Shown piece by piece: positions 8,101 to 16,995 of a stretch of DNA of 64,000 nt. How positions within the stretch are numbered: the first letter of the stretch is position 1; the number at the start of each line of letters is the position of its first letter. Below the pieces are notes generated by a model. That model searched no databases and was not told the origin of the DNA. It saw nothing but the letters and a program-made list of their open reading frames with translations. A program made the translations under genes and the position numbers. This stretch comes from Flavobacteriales bacterium UBA952 (lineage in GTDB: Bacteria; Bacteroidota; Bacteroidia; Flavobacteriales_D; Crocinitomicaceae): assembly GCA_905182495.1 (NCBI GenBank), contig CAJJBU010000018.1, positions 60,584-124,583 of the forward strand, in the 5' to 3' direction.

Positions 8101-9346
8101 CAACAGCCTGTCCGAAAGGACCGGGGTTCGTAAATTGGGCATTTAAGACACTTACTGAATTGGCGAATCCTCGAATTGCTGGCTGATTTGAAGCCCAACT
8201 ATAAAGTCCGTTCGCTTCATTTTGAGGTATTTCATTTGGAGAGAAATCCCCAGGTGTTCCCTGACAGTTTTCAGCTTTGGCTTCCCCTAAATCTGCAAAT
8301 GAAATGACATTTCTCGTGTTCTCAATGCTATTATTCCTGTTGGTTACCCAGACTTCGATTCTTGTGATATACATTGTAGAATTCACGACAGGTAAAGTCG
8401 ACATCGCCTCGTCATAATGCTGTTGATGATATAAGTTTAAAAAGTAATGGCGGTTGGCTTCATAGTTGTCCGCACTTAGTTCGAATTCTTGTACCTGCGA
8501 TTTGCCGCTTACATTTATCTCGTTACGCTTTCCTTTTGAAGAGGCAGCAATTAAATCGACAGTTGCTCGCCCGAATTTTAATTGTGTCTTTGCACCAAAT
8601 AATGTTTGTGAGCCCTGAATTAGCGAAGTTGGCAAATCCAATGCAACGTTTCCCAGTGCAATTTTTTGTAGAATTTGATCTTCATCTCCAGTGTGCTCAA
8701 GTGTTGAGATGTTATCAAAATCGAAAGAGGCTTGGGTGTTGTATTTTGCTCCAATTTTTAATTTAGTCCCAATTTGACCAACAATATCCATATTAATGTT
8801 TTGTTGGAAATCAAATCGGGTTACACTTCTTTGCCTAAGAGGTAAGAGCGGGTTGTCATATCTTGAGCGATTTAAACCTAGTGCCAATTCAATATTCCCT
8901 TGGGGTTTTATAACAATCTGATCTGATCCAAAAAAGCTCTTAAAGGCTTTGCCTCCAATTGTAATTGGTAATTCAAAGGCACGACTCTCTTCAGTCTCTT
9001 CTTCAATTATATCAATCCAGTCTTGGGACATTGACTTTTCTCTTTTGAATTCGAGATACTCTTCGAGGGTAAGAAATGACGGATTTCTATAGTCTAATCC
9101 ATTACCCATTGTTTCAGAAAAAATATAAGTTCCTGTGAATGGATCGTAAGATATGTTTTGGTTAAGATTAGACGGGTCTCCAAGGTCGAAACTTTGGTTC
9201 AGAACTTGAAAAGGATTTTGTGGATTGTAAATTGGAAAAGGAAGCTGTATTGTAGAATCTTGAGAAAAGGAGGACCAACTGAAAATGTAAAACAGTAGCA
9301 AAAAGCCCCACTTTAGTTGGTTTTGATATGTTTTCCGAATGTTCAA
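2099..9346 (-). CDS. sprA: T9SS translocon protein SprA (C-terminus frameshifted)
   Basis: A 2,415-residue outer-membrane protein with an N-terminal signal peptide (hydrophobic GFLLLFYIFSW, then SFSQ). SprA forms the giant beta-barrel through which type IX secretion cargo crosses the outer membrane, and it is needed for gliding in flavobacteria. Size, alternating aromatic beta-strand patterns throughout, repeated Asp/Asn-rich surface loops and the position next to ruvA all fit SprA. The start is one base after the ruvA stop, so the two are translated from one message. The last ~34 residues of the barrel are out of frame (see 2002-2109); as written, the protein would lack its closing strand. 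Confidence 0.93.
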   Translation of the reverse strand: MNIRKTYQNQLKWGFLLLFYIFSWSSFSQDSTIQLPFPIYNPQNPFQVLNQSFDLGDPSNLNQNISYDPFTGTYIFSETMGNGLDYRNPSFLTLEEYLEFKREKSMSQDWIDIIEEETEESRAFELPITIGGKAFKSFFGSDQIVIKPQGNIELALGLNRSRYDNPLLPLRQRSVTRFDFQQNINMDIVGQIGTKLKIGAKYNTQASFDFDNISTLEHTGDEDQILQKIALGNVALDLPTSLIQGSQTLFGAKTQLKFGRATVDLIAASSKGKRNEINVSGKSQVQEFELSADNYEANRHYFLNLYHQQHYDEAMSTLPVVNSTMYITRIEVWVTNRNNSIENTRNVISFADLGEAKAENCQGTPGDFSPNEIPQNEANGLYSWASNQPAIRGFANSVSVLNAQFTNPGPFGQAVEYEKLENARRLETSDFTYNALLGYISLNSPLNNDEILSVAYEYTYRGETYQIGEFSTDGSSGQDALILKLLKPTITNPKNKVWDLMMKNVYSIGAYQVDQLGFKIDILYNNPETSVELPIIPFDGVDKKQIVTLIDMDKINQNNQPFSDGVFDFAPFNQVQNKIDNGGTINKKNGRIFFSTVEPFGQTLANKLTDAGIPQINVDKIAFYELYDSTKTAAQQIPSKNRFVFKGEYQSSITSDISLNVMSVPEGSVSVTAGGIRLIEGVDYTVDYSFGRVKILNTGILESNTPIKISIESNSVFGFQARSMMGGRYQYRFSDRLKLGATWIRMMERPVTQKVDFGSEPFKNNVIGADIALRTDVPFLTKLVDLLPVISTKQMSTLSFTGEFAHLIPGQPKAIEKEGTSYIDDFEASQSSIDLRNVTAWRLASIPQGQPDLFPEASKKDLTAGFKRAKTAWYVVDPVFFQGTSLTPDHIQQNGGAITTDSRVRQVQITDIFPLNEPPYGSITNIPILDLAYYPKERGMYNYDTTNTVDSVGQFIDPEERWGGIMRGLTTNDFEVANIEFIQFWVLDPFNEDAEAVDSNAVHNGGDLYFNLGNISEDVLPDSRKSFENGLPTQSVSLDDNIDTTDWARISTQQVVVNAFDNDPDSRLNQDVGLDGWNNDQEAIAFDDFVSWVENHPNMNATTKNEFINDPSNDDYNYYLDDNYDNAEADILKRYKKYNGMEGNSPTTEMSDLANADGYPTQATNMPDIEDINQDNNLSETESYFQYKVSLRKNDMQEGNNFITNKQVFTSGNKTETWYQFKVPITDYEKRVNGIQDFRSIRFMRMFLKNFDEEVVVRFARLELIRGEWRRFNEDLTQPGLSVQTDPNLTSFNIGAVNVQENEQREPINYKVPPGIVREVDPSQPYPRELNEQSLVLEICNLQDGDARAAYRNVQFDVRTYKKLKMFVHAEEVIPNTLDNHELTLFVRLGTDFVDNYYEYELPMDVTEWQKNNPEDIWPATNDLEIIFDDLIDLKRERNSIVEAGGNGISYIVEYSKIDPKNNQRRIKVKGSPNLQGLRTIMIGVRNPLKNDPNNIWQPDDGDAECVNVWVNELRLTDFVSEGGSAAVGQMQLKLADFANINASGNYSGINWGSVDSRVQDRQRNEQIGFDLNTTVQLGQFFGKQARVSLPFFYGYSLGIVNPEYDPFNPDIKLSYYDDATRRERQKLGQDFNERKSFNFSNVRKEAKAGSKKHFWRISNWAASYAYSENLQKDFNTKKDLTKTWTGALNYNYTFKGKPFQPFKKWKPVQKSKYLKLVKDFNLYFMPKNISFTNDYSRIYNERQVRNNLVPDYEFDPIFLKRFDWNRNYQVGYDITRNLKTTFSARNQAIFEEGNNGVDRNSNPEGYQEFLDTIRSQMTSLGRTMNYNQNITINYKIPFDKFPLTNWMNANVKYTGGYNWARAPLGQSDYGNTIQNSRTINITSQANFVNLYNKVPFFKKILSNGRNSSGRMNPRSGPGSKNSGEKESSEEPEKTKWEWIIVEDLEPDKPLDSMNREELKAYKKKNRANKRKVRAEERVKRKVPKILGFFARIIMTVRNISGTYALNDGTILPGYAEESRFLGMNNATTQLSGFVFGQQGYDVFGRKNKYSVSTLATENNWLIQNENLNSQYAITHSSNLTMRATLEPFKDVNIDLNLNRNYSNNSGEFYRWNESTSVFEGQSQFQTSTLTYSTITLGTSFIKQGSQYQSSVFQNLLDNRAEVSQLIGSQNANSSLNSSGGYYEGYSGSQQDVVLGSFMTAFNNSPVNSRNIDPLQSAPLPNWSVNYSGLTKYKFTKKILKSFILRHGYSSTVSLNGMQTNLNSESDAQGHLIALDINNNYIPNMQIQNVVISERFSPLIGIDAKWIIGSHTLQTRFEYKKDRNSTLALSNNQVTESLSEEIVIGTAARIKDVKLPFRNVKSSDVNIKFDFSFRDNLTVIRKIVENTNQATAGQKTIAIKISADLPKQFNIDVLL

Positions 9347-9347
9347 T

Positions 9348-9923
9348 TTACAATAGTTTCAGAGCTTCTTTTATTAGGCCTTCAACTGTACTTGCTCCAG
9401 CGTCTAACTTGTTTAATGTTTTGTCCGCAGCTTTTTTGTCGAAACCTAGAGAAACTAAAGCATTTAACGCATCAAACCTGTTTGTATTGCCTCCACCAGT
9501 AATATTTTCCATGCCAGATTCAAAACCTAAAACCTTGCCTTTCAAATCAATGATGACCCGTTGTGCTGTTTTGGCGCCAATTCCTTTAACACCTTGAATT
9601 GTAGCAACATCATCGACCTGTATCGCATGAGCAACCTCAGCTGGAGTTAGTGATGAGAGCATTATCATAGCTGTATTCGGACCAATTCCGGATACACTAA
9701 TCAAAAAATTGAACATTTCTCTTTCTTCTTTTGTATGAAAACCATATAAAATGTGAGCGTCTTCCCGAACGATTAGTCTTGTGTTAACCTTAATGAATTC
9801 TTGATCCGGTATGGCGGTGAATGTATTTAGCGTTATTTTTATTTCATATCCAACCCCATTACAATCGATTAATAAGTTTGTCGGGTTTTTTTCAATAAGT
9901 TTTCCTTGAATTTGAGCTATCAT
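9348..9923 (-). CDS. ruvA: Holliday junction DNA helicase subunit RuvA
   Basis: 191 residues, the normal RuvA length. Domain I is an OB fold (MIAQIQGKLIEKNPTNLLIDCNGVGYEI). Domain II holds two helix-hairpin-helix motifs, with SGIGPNTA and KGIGAKTAQRVI visible. Domain III is a short C-terminal helical part (DALNALVSLGF onwards) that contacts RuvB, separated by a Gly/Asn-rich linker. RuvA tetramers bind Holliday junctions and load the RuvB motor during recombination repair. It sits two bases after maeB and one before sprA on the minus strand, a gene order familiar from Bacteroidota. ruvB and ruvC are not in the window. Confidence 0.96.
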   Translation of the reverse strand: MIAQIQGKLIEKNPTNLLIDCNGVGYEIKITLNTFTAIPDQEFIKVNTRLIVREDAHILYGFHTKEEREMFNFLISVSGIGPNTAMIMLSSLTPAEVAHAIQVDDVATIQGVKGIGAKTAQRVIIDLKGKVLGFESGMENITGGGNTNRFDALNALVSLGFDKKAADKTLNKLDAGASTVEGLIKEALKLL

Positions 9924-9925
9924 TC

Positions 9926-12190
9926 TTATTTGTTTTTGGCGTCTATTACAGCGATTTTAACCATGTTGATAATCTCTCTTACACTGGCGCCTAATTGTAA
10001 AATATGTATTGATTTCTTTAGACCGATTAAAATAGGTCCAACTGCATCACCATCCACCATGTTTTGAAGTAATTTATAAGAAATATTACCAGCAGAAAGA
10101 TTTGGGAAAATGAGCGTATTCACGTCTCGATTGGCGATCTGAGAAAAAGGGAATTTCTCATTCATTAAGTCTGGATCCAAAGCGAAATTCGCTTGAACTT
10201 CTCCATCCACAATAATATTGGGATGATTTTCGTGAAGGATTTTAACGGCTTCACCCATTTTAACAGCATCAGGACCCGGAGACGAACCAAAATTAGAATA
10301 GCTCAATAAAGCAATTCTTGGGCTCACTTGAAATTTCCGTATCGTTTTTGCCACATTAACCGTGATTTCAGCGATTTCTTCAGCAGTAGGATTTAGGTTT
10401 ATAGTGGTATCGGCAAGAAATAAAGGGCCTTTTTTTGTGTTTAAAATGTACATTCCTGAAATTACATTCACGTCTTTTTGCATTCCAACGGAACTTAATG
10501 CAGGTTTAATACATGAACGGTAGCTTCGTGTAACTCCAGTGATCATCGCGTCAGCATCTCCTTCATTAACCATCATGGATCCATAATAGTTTCTTTCCCT
10601 CATGATTTGAATTGCTTCAAATTCTGTGAAACCTTTTCTTTTTCTCATTTCGAAAAAGGAAGACCCATATTTTTTTCTTCTCTCTGTTTGTTCATCGGAC
10701 TTAGGGTCCACGATTTCTACAGCAGGAATCTCAATGGAGTATTCCTCCATTAGTTCTCGTATTATAGATTCTCTTCCGAGCAGTACGGGTATAGCGACTC
10801 CTTCTTCATATGCGATTTGAGCTGCTTTTAATATCTTGACATTATCTCCCTCAACAAAGACTACTTTTTTAGGGCTATTTTGAGCTTTTAATGTGATGTC
10901 CCTTAAAAGTTTATTATCCAACCCTAATCTCTTTTTAAGTTGGTGCTCATAATTTTCCCAGTCCGTAATTGGTTCCTTAGCAACATTGGAATCCATCGCA
11001 GCTTTCGCAACAGCCGGTGCCACTTTGTAAATTAACCTTGGATCGAGAGGTTTAGGTATAATCTGGTCCTTCCCGAAAGAAATAGATTTTTCACCATAGG
11101 CTTCAATGACTTCCTCTGGGATCGTTTCTTTAGCAAGTTCAGCTATTGCCTTAACAGCAGCAAGCTTCATCTCCTCATTTATAGTCGTTGCTCTAACATC
11201 AAGAGCACCCCTAAAAATAAACGGAAACCCTAAAACATTGTTGACTTGATTAGGATGATCAGAACGACCTGTAGCCATGATGATGTCTTTCCTAGCTGAG
11301 GTTGCGAGTTTGTATGATATTTCAGGCTCAGGGTTGGCTAAAGCGAATACAATCGGGTTTTTCGCCATCACAGAAATCATTTCTTTACTGACTAATCCAG
11401 CTCTAGAAAGTCCTAAAAACACATCTGCTTTTTTGAATGCATTCTCGAAGGTGACTTCCGTTTTGTGAATGGCATAAATGGCCTTCATTTTGTCTAAACC
11501 TGTACGGCCTTTCCAAATCAATCCCTTGGAATCGAACATGTAAATGTTCTCGAGTTTAACACCCAAGGATCGGTATAGTTTAACACAGGAAAGTGCAGAT
11601 GCTCCAGCTCCTGAAACAACGACTTTCACTTTGTCTATTTTCTTTTTTGCGACTTCTAGCGCATTCAACAATGCAGCGGAAGAAATAATAGCTGTCCCAT
11701 GCTGATCATCATGCATGACGGGGATATTGAGCTCTTCTTTTAACCGGCTTTCAATTTCAAAAGCTTCAGGAGCTTTTATATCTTCGAGGTTAATCCCTCC
11801 AAATGTTGGTGCAATAGCCTTGACCGTTTGTATGAAAAGTTCAGGGTCTTTGGCGTCTATTTCGATATCAAAAACATCGATATCTGCAAAAATCTTAAAG
11901 AGAAGACCTTTGCCCTCCATCACTGGTTTTGAAGCTTCAGGACCAATGTCACCTAAGCCGAGAACCGCAGTTCCGTTCGAAATTACAGCGACTAAATTTG
12001 CTTTGCTTGTGTACTTGTAGACATCATCAACATTTTCTGCAATACGAAGGCACGGCTCAGCAACACCCGGTGAATATGCAAGAGATAGATCTCTTTGTGA
12101 TGCATGTGGCTTTGTTGGAATTACTTCAATTTTCCCAGGTTTTCCTGAAGAATGATAATCTAATGCTTCTTGTTTTCTTACTTTGGACAT
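9926..12190 (-). CDS. maeB: NADP-dependent malic enzyme with phosphotransacetylase-like domain
   Basis: 754 residues in two parts. Residues ~1-420 are malic enzyme: a malate-binding domain with SLAYSPGVAEPCL, then NTAVLGLGDIG-type and VVSGAGASALSC nucleotide-binding segments. Residues ~430-754 are a PTA_PTB-like domain that usually regulates the enzyme through acetyl-CoA and is not thought to be catalytic. The enzyme decarboxylates malate to pyruvate and makes NADPH in the cytoplasm. It is the first gene of the maeB-ruvA-sprA run, and a good promoter box lies just upstream. The separate transcript with sucB-sucA immediately upstream keeps two TCA-cycle-linked functions side by side. Confidence 0.95.
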   Translation of the reverse strand: MSKVRKQEALDYHSSGKPGKIEVIPTKPHASQRDLSLAYSPGVAEPCLRIAENVDDVYKYTSKANLVAVISNGTAVLGLGDIGPEASKPVMEGKGLLFKIFADIDVFDIEIDAKDPELFIQTVKAIAPTFGGINLEDIKAPEAFEIESRLKEELNIPVMHDDQHGTAIISSAALLNALEVAKKKIDKVKVVVSGAGASALSCVKLYRSLGVKLENIYMFDSKGLIWKGRTGLDKMKAIYAIHKTEVTFENAFKKADVFLGLSRAGLVSKEMISVMAKNPIVFALANPEPEISYKLATSARKDIIMATGRSDHPNQVNNVLGFPFIFRGALDVRATTINEEMKLAAVKAIAELAKETIPEEVIEAYGEKSISFGKDQIIPKPLDPRLIYKVAPAVAKAAMDSNVAKEPITDWENYEHQLKKRLGLDNKLLRDITLKAQNSPKKVVFVEGDNVKILKAAQIAYEEGVAIPVLLGRESIIRELMEEYSIEIPAVEIVDPKSDEQTERRKKYGSSFFEMRKRKGFTEFEAIQIMRERNYYGSMMVNEGDADAMITGVTRSYRSCIKPALSSVGMQKDVNVISGMYILNTKKGPLFLADTTINLNPTAEEIAEITVNVAKTIRKFQVSPRIALLSYSNFGSSPGPDAVKMGEAVKILHENHPNIIVDGEVQANFALDPDLMNEKFPFSQIANRDVNTLIFPNLSAGNISYKLLQNMVDGDAVGPILIGLKKSIHILQLGASVREIINMVKIAVIDAKNK

Positions 12191-12209
12191 CTTAGCTTGT
12201 TAAGGGGCT

Positions 12210-12217
12210 CAAATATA
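12210..12217 (-). promoter_or_regulatory. Promoter -7 box for maeB-ruvA-sprA
   Basis: TATATTTG on the minus strand, an exact match to the Bacteroidota TAnnTTTG element, 19 bases before the maeB ATG. No clear TTTG element was found at the expected -33 spacing. Confidence 0.5.
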
Positions 12218-12273
12218 CGAAATACAAGGCTTATAACACCTACGAACTAGAATCTCAAAACGTTTAATTTTAA

Positions 12274-13515
12274 TTAAAGTCCAAGAAGGATCTCCTTTGG
12301 ATCTTTAGAGCCAAAGATCATTTTATCAGGATTCTCAAGCATCTCTTTTACTTTAACGAGAAAACTCACAGATTCTTTGCCATCAATAATCCTGTGGTCA
12401 TAGGAAAGGGCAAGGTACATTATAGGTCGTATTTCTACCTTTCCGTTTATAGCGACAGGTCTTTCAACAATATTATGCATTCCAAGAATTGCAGATTGCG
12501 GTGGATTTATAATAGGTGTAGACAGCATAGAGCCAAATACCCCTCCATTAGTGATTGTGAATGTTCCTCCGGTCATTTCGTCCGGCGTGATCTTGCCATC
12601 TCTTGCTTTAATCGCTAGGCGTTTAATTTCACGCTCGATTTGATCGAGTGACATGCTTTCTGCGTTTCTCACAACGGGTACCATCAATCCTTTTGGTGAT
12701 GAAACAGCGATTCCAATATCCGCATATTCATGCAGTATAATTTCGTCTCCATCAATTTGGGCATTCACCGTAGGAAATAATTGTAATGCTTCCGTTACAG
12801 CTTTTGTGAAAAAGGACATAAACCCTAAGTTGACTTCATGTTTTTTTGCGAAGGCTTCTTTATATTTCTTCCTTAAGTCCATGATCGGCTTCATGTCAAT
12901 CTCGTTGAAAGTAGTAAGCATAGCCGTTTCATTTTTCACAGAAACCAACCTTTGCGCAATCTTTCTTCTCAGCATTGAGAGTCTTTCTTTTGAGGTCTCT
13001 CTGCTTCCAGACCACCCCTCTGAAACTTCGATCTTAATGCCTTTTGAGACGGCTTTTAAAACGTCACTTTTCAAAATACGGCCATCTTTGCCTGTTCCAG
13101 AAATCTGATTGGAAGACACATTGTTTTCGCTCATCATTTTACCTGCAGCAGGAGATGGTACTCCTTGTGCATAGGTCGCTTTCTTTTGAGGGACCGGCTT
13201 CTCATTCACCTTTACTAAAGGCGCTGCGGACTTTCCCGTATTTACCTCAGTAGAAGCAATGGATTTTGGTTTTTTAGCAGAAGTGTCAATTGTGCAAACT
13301 ACCTGTCCTACCTGAACCACGTCTCCTTCTTCCGCCTTGAATTGAATGATTCCACTTTCCTCTGCGGGTAATTCTAAGGTAGCTTTGTCAGAATCAACTT
13401 CTGCAATAGCTTGGTCCTTTTCTACATAGTCTCCTTCACTAACAAGCCAAGCTGCGATTTCTACCTCAGATATCGATTCTCCTGGACTAGGAACTTTCAT
13501 TTCTAATAAACTCAT
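12274..13515 (-). CDS. sucB: Dihydrolipoyllysine succinyltransferase (2-oxoglutarate dehydrogenase E2)
   Basis: 413 residues. An N-terminal lipoyl domain carries the lipoylated lysine in [12 protein letters not shown] (about residue 43). A Pro/Lys/Ala linker follows, then an E3-binding domain ([20 protein letters not shown]) and the C-terminal catalytic domain with the active-site motif YDHRIIDG. It transfers the succinyl group from the E1-bound intermediate to CoA in the TCA cycle. It starts 16 bases after sucA on the same strand, so the two subunits are made together. A single lipoyl domain and the E1 neighbour argue for the 2-oxoglutarate complex over the pyruvate complex. The E3 subunit (lpd) is not in the window. 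Confidence 0.95.
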   Translation of the reverse strand: MSLLEMKVPSPGESISEVEIAAWLVSEGDYVEKDQAIAEVDSDKATLELPAEESGIIQFKAEEGDVVQVGQVVCTIDTSAKKPKSIASTEVNTGKSAAPLVKVNEKPVPQKKATYAQGVPSPAAGKMMSENNVSSNQISGTGKDGRILKSDVLKAVSKGIKIEVSEGWSGSRETSKERLSMLRRKIAQRLVSVKNETAMLTTFNEIDMKPIMDLRKKYKEAFAKKHEVNLGFMSFFTKAVTEALQLFPTVNAQIDGDEIILHEYADIGIAVSSPKGLMVPVVRNAESMSLDQIEREIKRLAIKARDGKITPDEMTGGTFTITNGGVFGSMLSTPIINPPQSAILGMHNIVERPVAINGKVEIRPIMYLALSYDHRIIDGKESVSFLVKVKEMLENPDKMIFGSKDPKEILLGL

Positions 13516-13531
13516 GTAATGTGTGTTTTAT

Positions 13532-16258
13532 TTAATGAACTTTTGTTTTCGAAAACGAAAATATTTGTTCAAAAAGTTTCTTTAATCTTTTCTCGTGTAA
13601 TTTCTTAGACCCTTCTGCGGATGCTGCAGATGCCGGTCTTGAAATCCCTTTTATGACGTACTTCCTAGGTTGCATAGCAACGTATTGCCAAGCACCCATA
13701 TTTGCCGGTTCTTCCTGAGCCCAAATAATATTTTTCGCATTATACTTTAGTAGTATTTTATCGATTTTCTTTTGAGGCCAAGGGTATAATTGTTCGATTC
13801 TTACAAAAGCCATGTTGTCAACACCCAATTCAGATGCTTTCATTTTCATTTCATAATAGAATTTACCCGAACATAAAACAAGTGTGTCTACGTCTTTGAC
13901 CTGAACATCTTTATCGTCAATTACTTCTTGAAAACCACCTTGGGCCATCTCTTCAATAGTCGAAGTCGCTAATGGGTGACGCAAAAGCATTTTGGGTGTA
14001 AATACAACCAATGGTTTTCGGAAGTCTCTTTTAAGCTGCCTTCTCAAAACATGAAAATGATTAGCGGGAGTTGAGGTATTTACAATTTGCATGTTTCGAT
14101 CGGCGCATTGTTGCAGGAAACGCTCCATCCTTCCGCTGGAATGCTCAGCTCCTTGACCTTCATATCCGTGGGGAAGTAGCAATACTAATCCCGACTGTGT
14201 AGCCCATTTGTCTTCACCAGCGGATATAAATTGATCCACAATAATTTGAGCACCGTTAAAAAAATCGCCAAATTGAGCTTCCCAAATTGTTAGTCCTTTT
14301 GGACAAGCTAAGGAGTAGCCGTATTCAAATCCGAGGACCCCGTATTCACTTAATAAAGAGTTATATATTGTAAATTCTGCTTGATTCTTGTCAAGAAGAT
14401 TTAAGGTTGTAATTTCTTTTTCTGTGTCTTCTGTTTTAACAATGGCATGTCTATGTGAAAAAGTTCCTCGTTCTACATCTTGACCTGATATTCGAACCGG
14501 GTGGCCTTCTGTGAGTAGTGAAGCATATGCTAACATTTCAGCGCTACCCCAATCTAAAGAATTGTCTGTAAACCCTTTTAGACGCTCGTTAAATATCTTT
14601 TCAATTTTCCGATAGTATTTGTTTCCGTCAGGAAGACTTGATATTTTTTTTCCGAGATCTTTTAATGTTTTTGCTGCAACATTTGTTTCTGGAGATTTAT
14701 CAAAATCTTTTCCAGTACAGTGTCTATAGCCTTTCCATATTTCGCTAAGAAAATCATGGACTCGAGCCTTTTCTGATTTGTGAGAAAGGTCAAATTCAGA
14801 TTCTAAAAACCCGCTGTATTCCGCCTCTATCTTTTTCGCTTCATCTCTATTGAGAATCCCTATCTCTTGAAGGTGACTAAAGTAAATGTCTTTTGGATTC
14901 GGATGTTTTGATATTAAATCGTAAAGCTTAGGTTGTGTGAATTTAGGCTCATCTCCTTCGTTGTGACCATATTTACGGTAGCAAAGTAGGTCAATAAAAA
15001 CATCTCGATGAAAAATCTGGCGGTATTCAACTGCAATTTCTATCGCCGTTAGAACAGCTTCTACATCATCACCATTTACGTGAAATACAGGGCACCTTGT
15101 TGTTTTTGCGATGTCTGTGCAATAGGTAGATGATCTGCCGTCCAAATAATTCGTAGTGAATCCAACTTGATTGTTGACTACAATATGAATAGTCCCTCCG
15201 GTTCTATAGCCATTAAGCTCAGCCATTTGGATCATTTCGTAAATAATTCCTTGACCTGCAATTGCTGCATCGCCATGGATCAAGACAGGACACACCTTTT
15301 TTTCATCTTGGTATATGTGATCGATTTTAGCCCTTGCTATCCCTTCAACAACACCGTTTACTGCTTCTAAGTGTGAGGGGTTGGGCGCAAGTGTCAATCC
15401 GATATCTTTCCCATTGTCTAAGGTTACTTTCGAGGTGAAACCTTGGTGGTATTTAACATCACCATCAAACGTAGATTCGAAGTCGAATTCTTTTCCTTCG
15501 AATTCAGCAAAAATATCTTTGGGTCTTTTTTTGAAAACATTTGTCAAGGTATTTAATCTGCCTCGATGTGCCATTCCCATAATGAAATTCTCGACACCTA
15601 AATCCGATCCTTTGCTGACCAACGTCTCCAAGGCAGGAATCAAGCATTCTCCACCTTCAATTGAAAAACGTTTTTGGCCTACAAACTTCTTTCCCAAAAA
15701 GGATTCGAATCCATGCGCCTTGATTAATGATTCAAATAGTTTTAGTTTCCTTTCTTTATCAAAAACAGGTAAGTTTTTAATTTCTATTTTATTTCTGATC
15801 CACTCCATCCGTTCTGGACTGCGCAGATACATAAATTCAATGCCTATAGATTGACAGTAGGTTTGCTCTAAGTGTTCAATAATAGTTTTTAAGGTGGCCG
15901 CTCCGATGTTAACTTCTTCCCCCGCTTGAAAAACAGTATTTAAATCGGTTTCAGAAAGTCCGAAATTCCCTATGGACAAGTCAGGATGGTATTGCCTCCT
16001 TTCTCGTACGGGATTGGTTTTTGTAAACAAGTGACCTCGAGTTCTGTATCCACTTATTAGGTTCAAAACCTTGAATTCCTTTTGGAAGTTCTCGGGGACG
16101 TGACTTGATGAGTCATCAAAATTAGTTTGAGCAAATTCAAATCCCTCAAAGAATTTTTTCCATCCTAAGTCTACACTTTCCGGGTCGTTTAGGTACTGTT
16201 TGTATAAGTAATCTATTGCGCTGGGGTCAGCATTGCCCAAATATGACGATTTATCCAT
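13532..16258 (-). CDS. sucA: 2-oxoglutarate dehydrogenase E1 component
   Basis: 908 residues, normal for SucA. The N-terminal segment SYLGNADPSAIDYLYKQYLN is the E2-contacting helix of this family. The thiamine-diphosphate domain contains MAHRGRLNTL, IHGDAAIAGQGIIYE (the GDA-type ThDP/Mg motif) and NNQVGFTT. The transketolase-like C-terminal part contains GQDVERGTFSHRHA and HGYEGQGAEHSS. It decarboxylates 2-oxoglutarate and passes succinyl to the lipoyl arm of SucB. The ATG lies 26 bases downstream of a good promoter box. It is the first gene of the sucA-sucB unit. Confidence 0.96.
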   Translation of the reverse strand: MDKSSYLGNADPSAIDYLYKQYLNDPESVDLGWKKFFEGFEFAQTNFDDSSSHVPENFQKEFKVLNLISGYRTRGHLFTKTNPVRERRQYHPDLSIGNFGLSETDLNTVFQAGEEVNIGAATLKTIIEHLEQTYCQSIGIEFMYLRSPERMEWIRNKIEIKNLPVFDKERKLKLFESLIKAHGFESFLGKKFVGQKRFSIEGGECLIPALETLVSKGSDLGVENFIMGMAHRGRLNTLTNVFKKRPKDIFAEFEGKEFDFESTFDGDVKYHQGFTSKVTLDNGKDIGLTLAPNPSHLEAVNGVVEGIARAKIDHIYQDEKKVCPVLIHGDAAIAGQGIIYEMIQMAELNGYRTGGTIHIVVNNQVGFTTNYLDGRSSTYCTDIAKTTRCPVFHVNGDDVEAVLTAIEIAVEYRQIFHRDVFIDLLCYRKYGHNEGDEPKFTQPKLYDLISKHPNPKDIYFSHLQEIGILNRDEAKKIEAEYSGFLESEFDLSHKSEKARVHDFLSEIWKGYRHCTGKDFDKSPETNVAAKTLKDLGKKISSLPDGNKYYRKIEKIFNERLKGFTDNSLDWGSAEMLAYASLLTEGHPVRISGQDVERGTFSHRHAIVKTEDTEKEITTLNLLDKNQAEFTIYNSLLSEYGVLGFEYGYSLACPKGLTIWEAQFGDFFNGAQIIVDQFISAGEDKWATQSGLVLLLPHGYEGQGAEHSSGRMERFLQQCADRNMQIVNTSTPANHFHVLRRQLKRDFRKPLVVFTPKMLLRHPLATSTIEEMAQGGFQEVIDDKDVQVKDVDTLVLCSGKFYYEMKMKASELGVDNMAFVRIEQLYPWPQKKIDKILLKYNAKNIIWAQEEPANMGAWQYVAMQPRKYVIKGISRPASAASAEGSKKLHEKRLKKLFEQIFSFSKTKVH

Positions 16259-16283
16259 TAAAATCAGAGTATTAACTACTCCA

Positions 16284-16291
16284 CAAAGTTA
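16284..16291 (-). promoter_or_regulatory. Promoter -7 box for sucA-sucB
   Basis: TAACTTTG on the minus strand matches TAnnTTTG exactly, with TTGG 22 bases further upstream as a possible -33 element. This is the best two-part promoter in the window. The remaining ~170 bases up to 16463 show nothing recognisable. Confidence 0.5.
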
Positions 16292-16463
16292 TGAATTTAC
16301 TTTTTCTAAGCACCAATAAGTACAATTAAATTGCGCTTCATACATCGGCAATTATTGCGTCCTGTTATATATTGTCAAATTCGTGCTTGAAATGCACTCT
16401 TTATTTACAATGATGAAGAGGGGCTTAAATGGTTTAATTGTATCAAGAAACATCTTGTGAATT

Positions 16464-16835
16464 TTATAAAGTGTGAATAGCCAATAAGTTTTGATTCTGA
16501 ATTTCTATTTTTCTAATCTCTAAAGTGATTTCGTTTGATTTTAAAAAGAGAAAGTAGATTCCATCTGCCAGGTCATTAAGATGAATTTGTTTAGACCCAC
16601 CTGTTTTCATGTAAGGTAAAATGACGGTTGCCTCGGTTCTTAATTCTAGCCCATTAATATCCTGGTTTGTCCATGTGATTGATATGGGGTGGTTAGTTTC
16701 TATTTTATTGACTATTTCAGTTGAATACCGATTTTGAGTCATTAGGTTTTCGGGTTCTAAGCATAAGAGAGATAAAGCGAGAAAGAATGGCGTTGTCATA
16801 TTTGAAGAATTTGTTTGTTTCAATAAAGGTTTCAC
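16464..16835 (-). CDS. Small hypothetical protein, possible secreted or T9SS-tail-like
   Basis: Up to 123 residues. I do not recognise a family. An internal Met (MTTPFFLALSLLCL, residue 13) would give a signal-peptide-like start, so the true start may be there. The C-terminal half, with IHLNDLADGIYFLFLKSNEITLEIRKIEI, has the 'L..GIYFL.L' pattern typical of the last strands of T9SS type A sorting domains, but the Pro-Asn-Pro motif and a C-terminal lysine are missing. It lies alone, downstream of the terminator of the protease gene. It could be a decayed remnant of a larger secreted protein. Confidence 0.45.
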   Translation of the reverse strand: MKPLLKQTNSSNMTTPFFLALSLLCLEPENLMTQNRYSTEIVNKIETNHPISITWTNQDINGLELRTEATVILPYMKTGGSKQIHLNDLADGIYFLFLKSNEITLEIRKIEIQNQNLLAIHTL

Positions 16836-16952
16836 TTTTGTTTTGTTGCGGTTGCAAAAAGGTGTAGGTGGTTTATCTAATTACATGTTCTTGCGCATGT
16901 ATTATTTGTGATTGCCTTGAATCTCTTTACGATAAAACACTTAGTTTAAAAC

Positions 16953-16976
16953 AAAAAAGGGCCCGAAGGCCCTTTT
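16953..16976 (-). terminator. Intrinsic terminator of the protease gene
   Basis: A 9-bp perfect stem AAAAGGGCC/GGCCCTTTT (16955-16963 with 16968-16976). Read on the minus strand, it has a TTCG tetraloop and runs into six T. It lies 20 bases past the protease stop codon. Confidence 0.85.
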
Positions 16977-16995
16977 GATGATTGGATAAGAATAA

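Noticed and set aside
12240..12275. Terminator after sucB at TTTAATTTTAATTAAA
   Set aside because: The inverted repeat is pure A/T with no GC stem, so it would not form a stable terminator hairpin.
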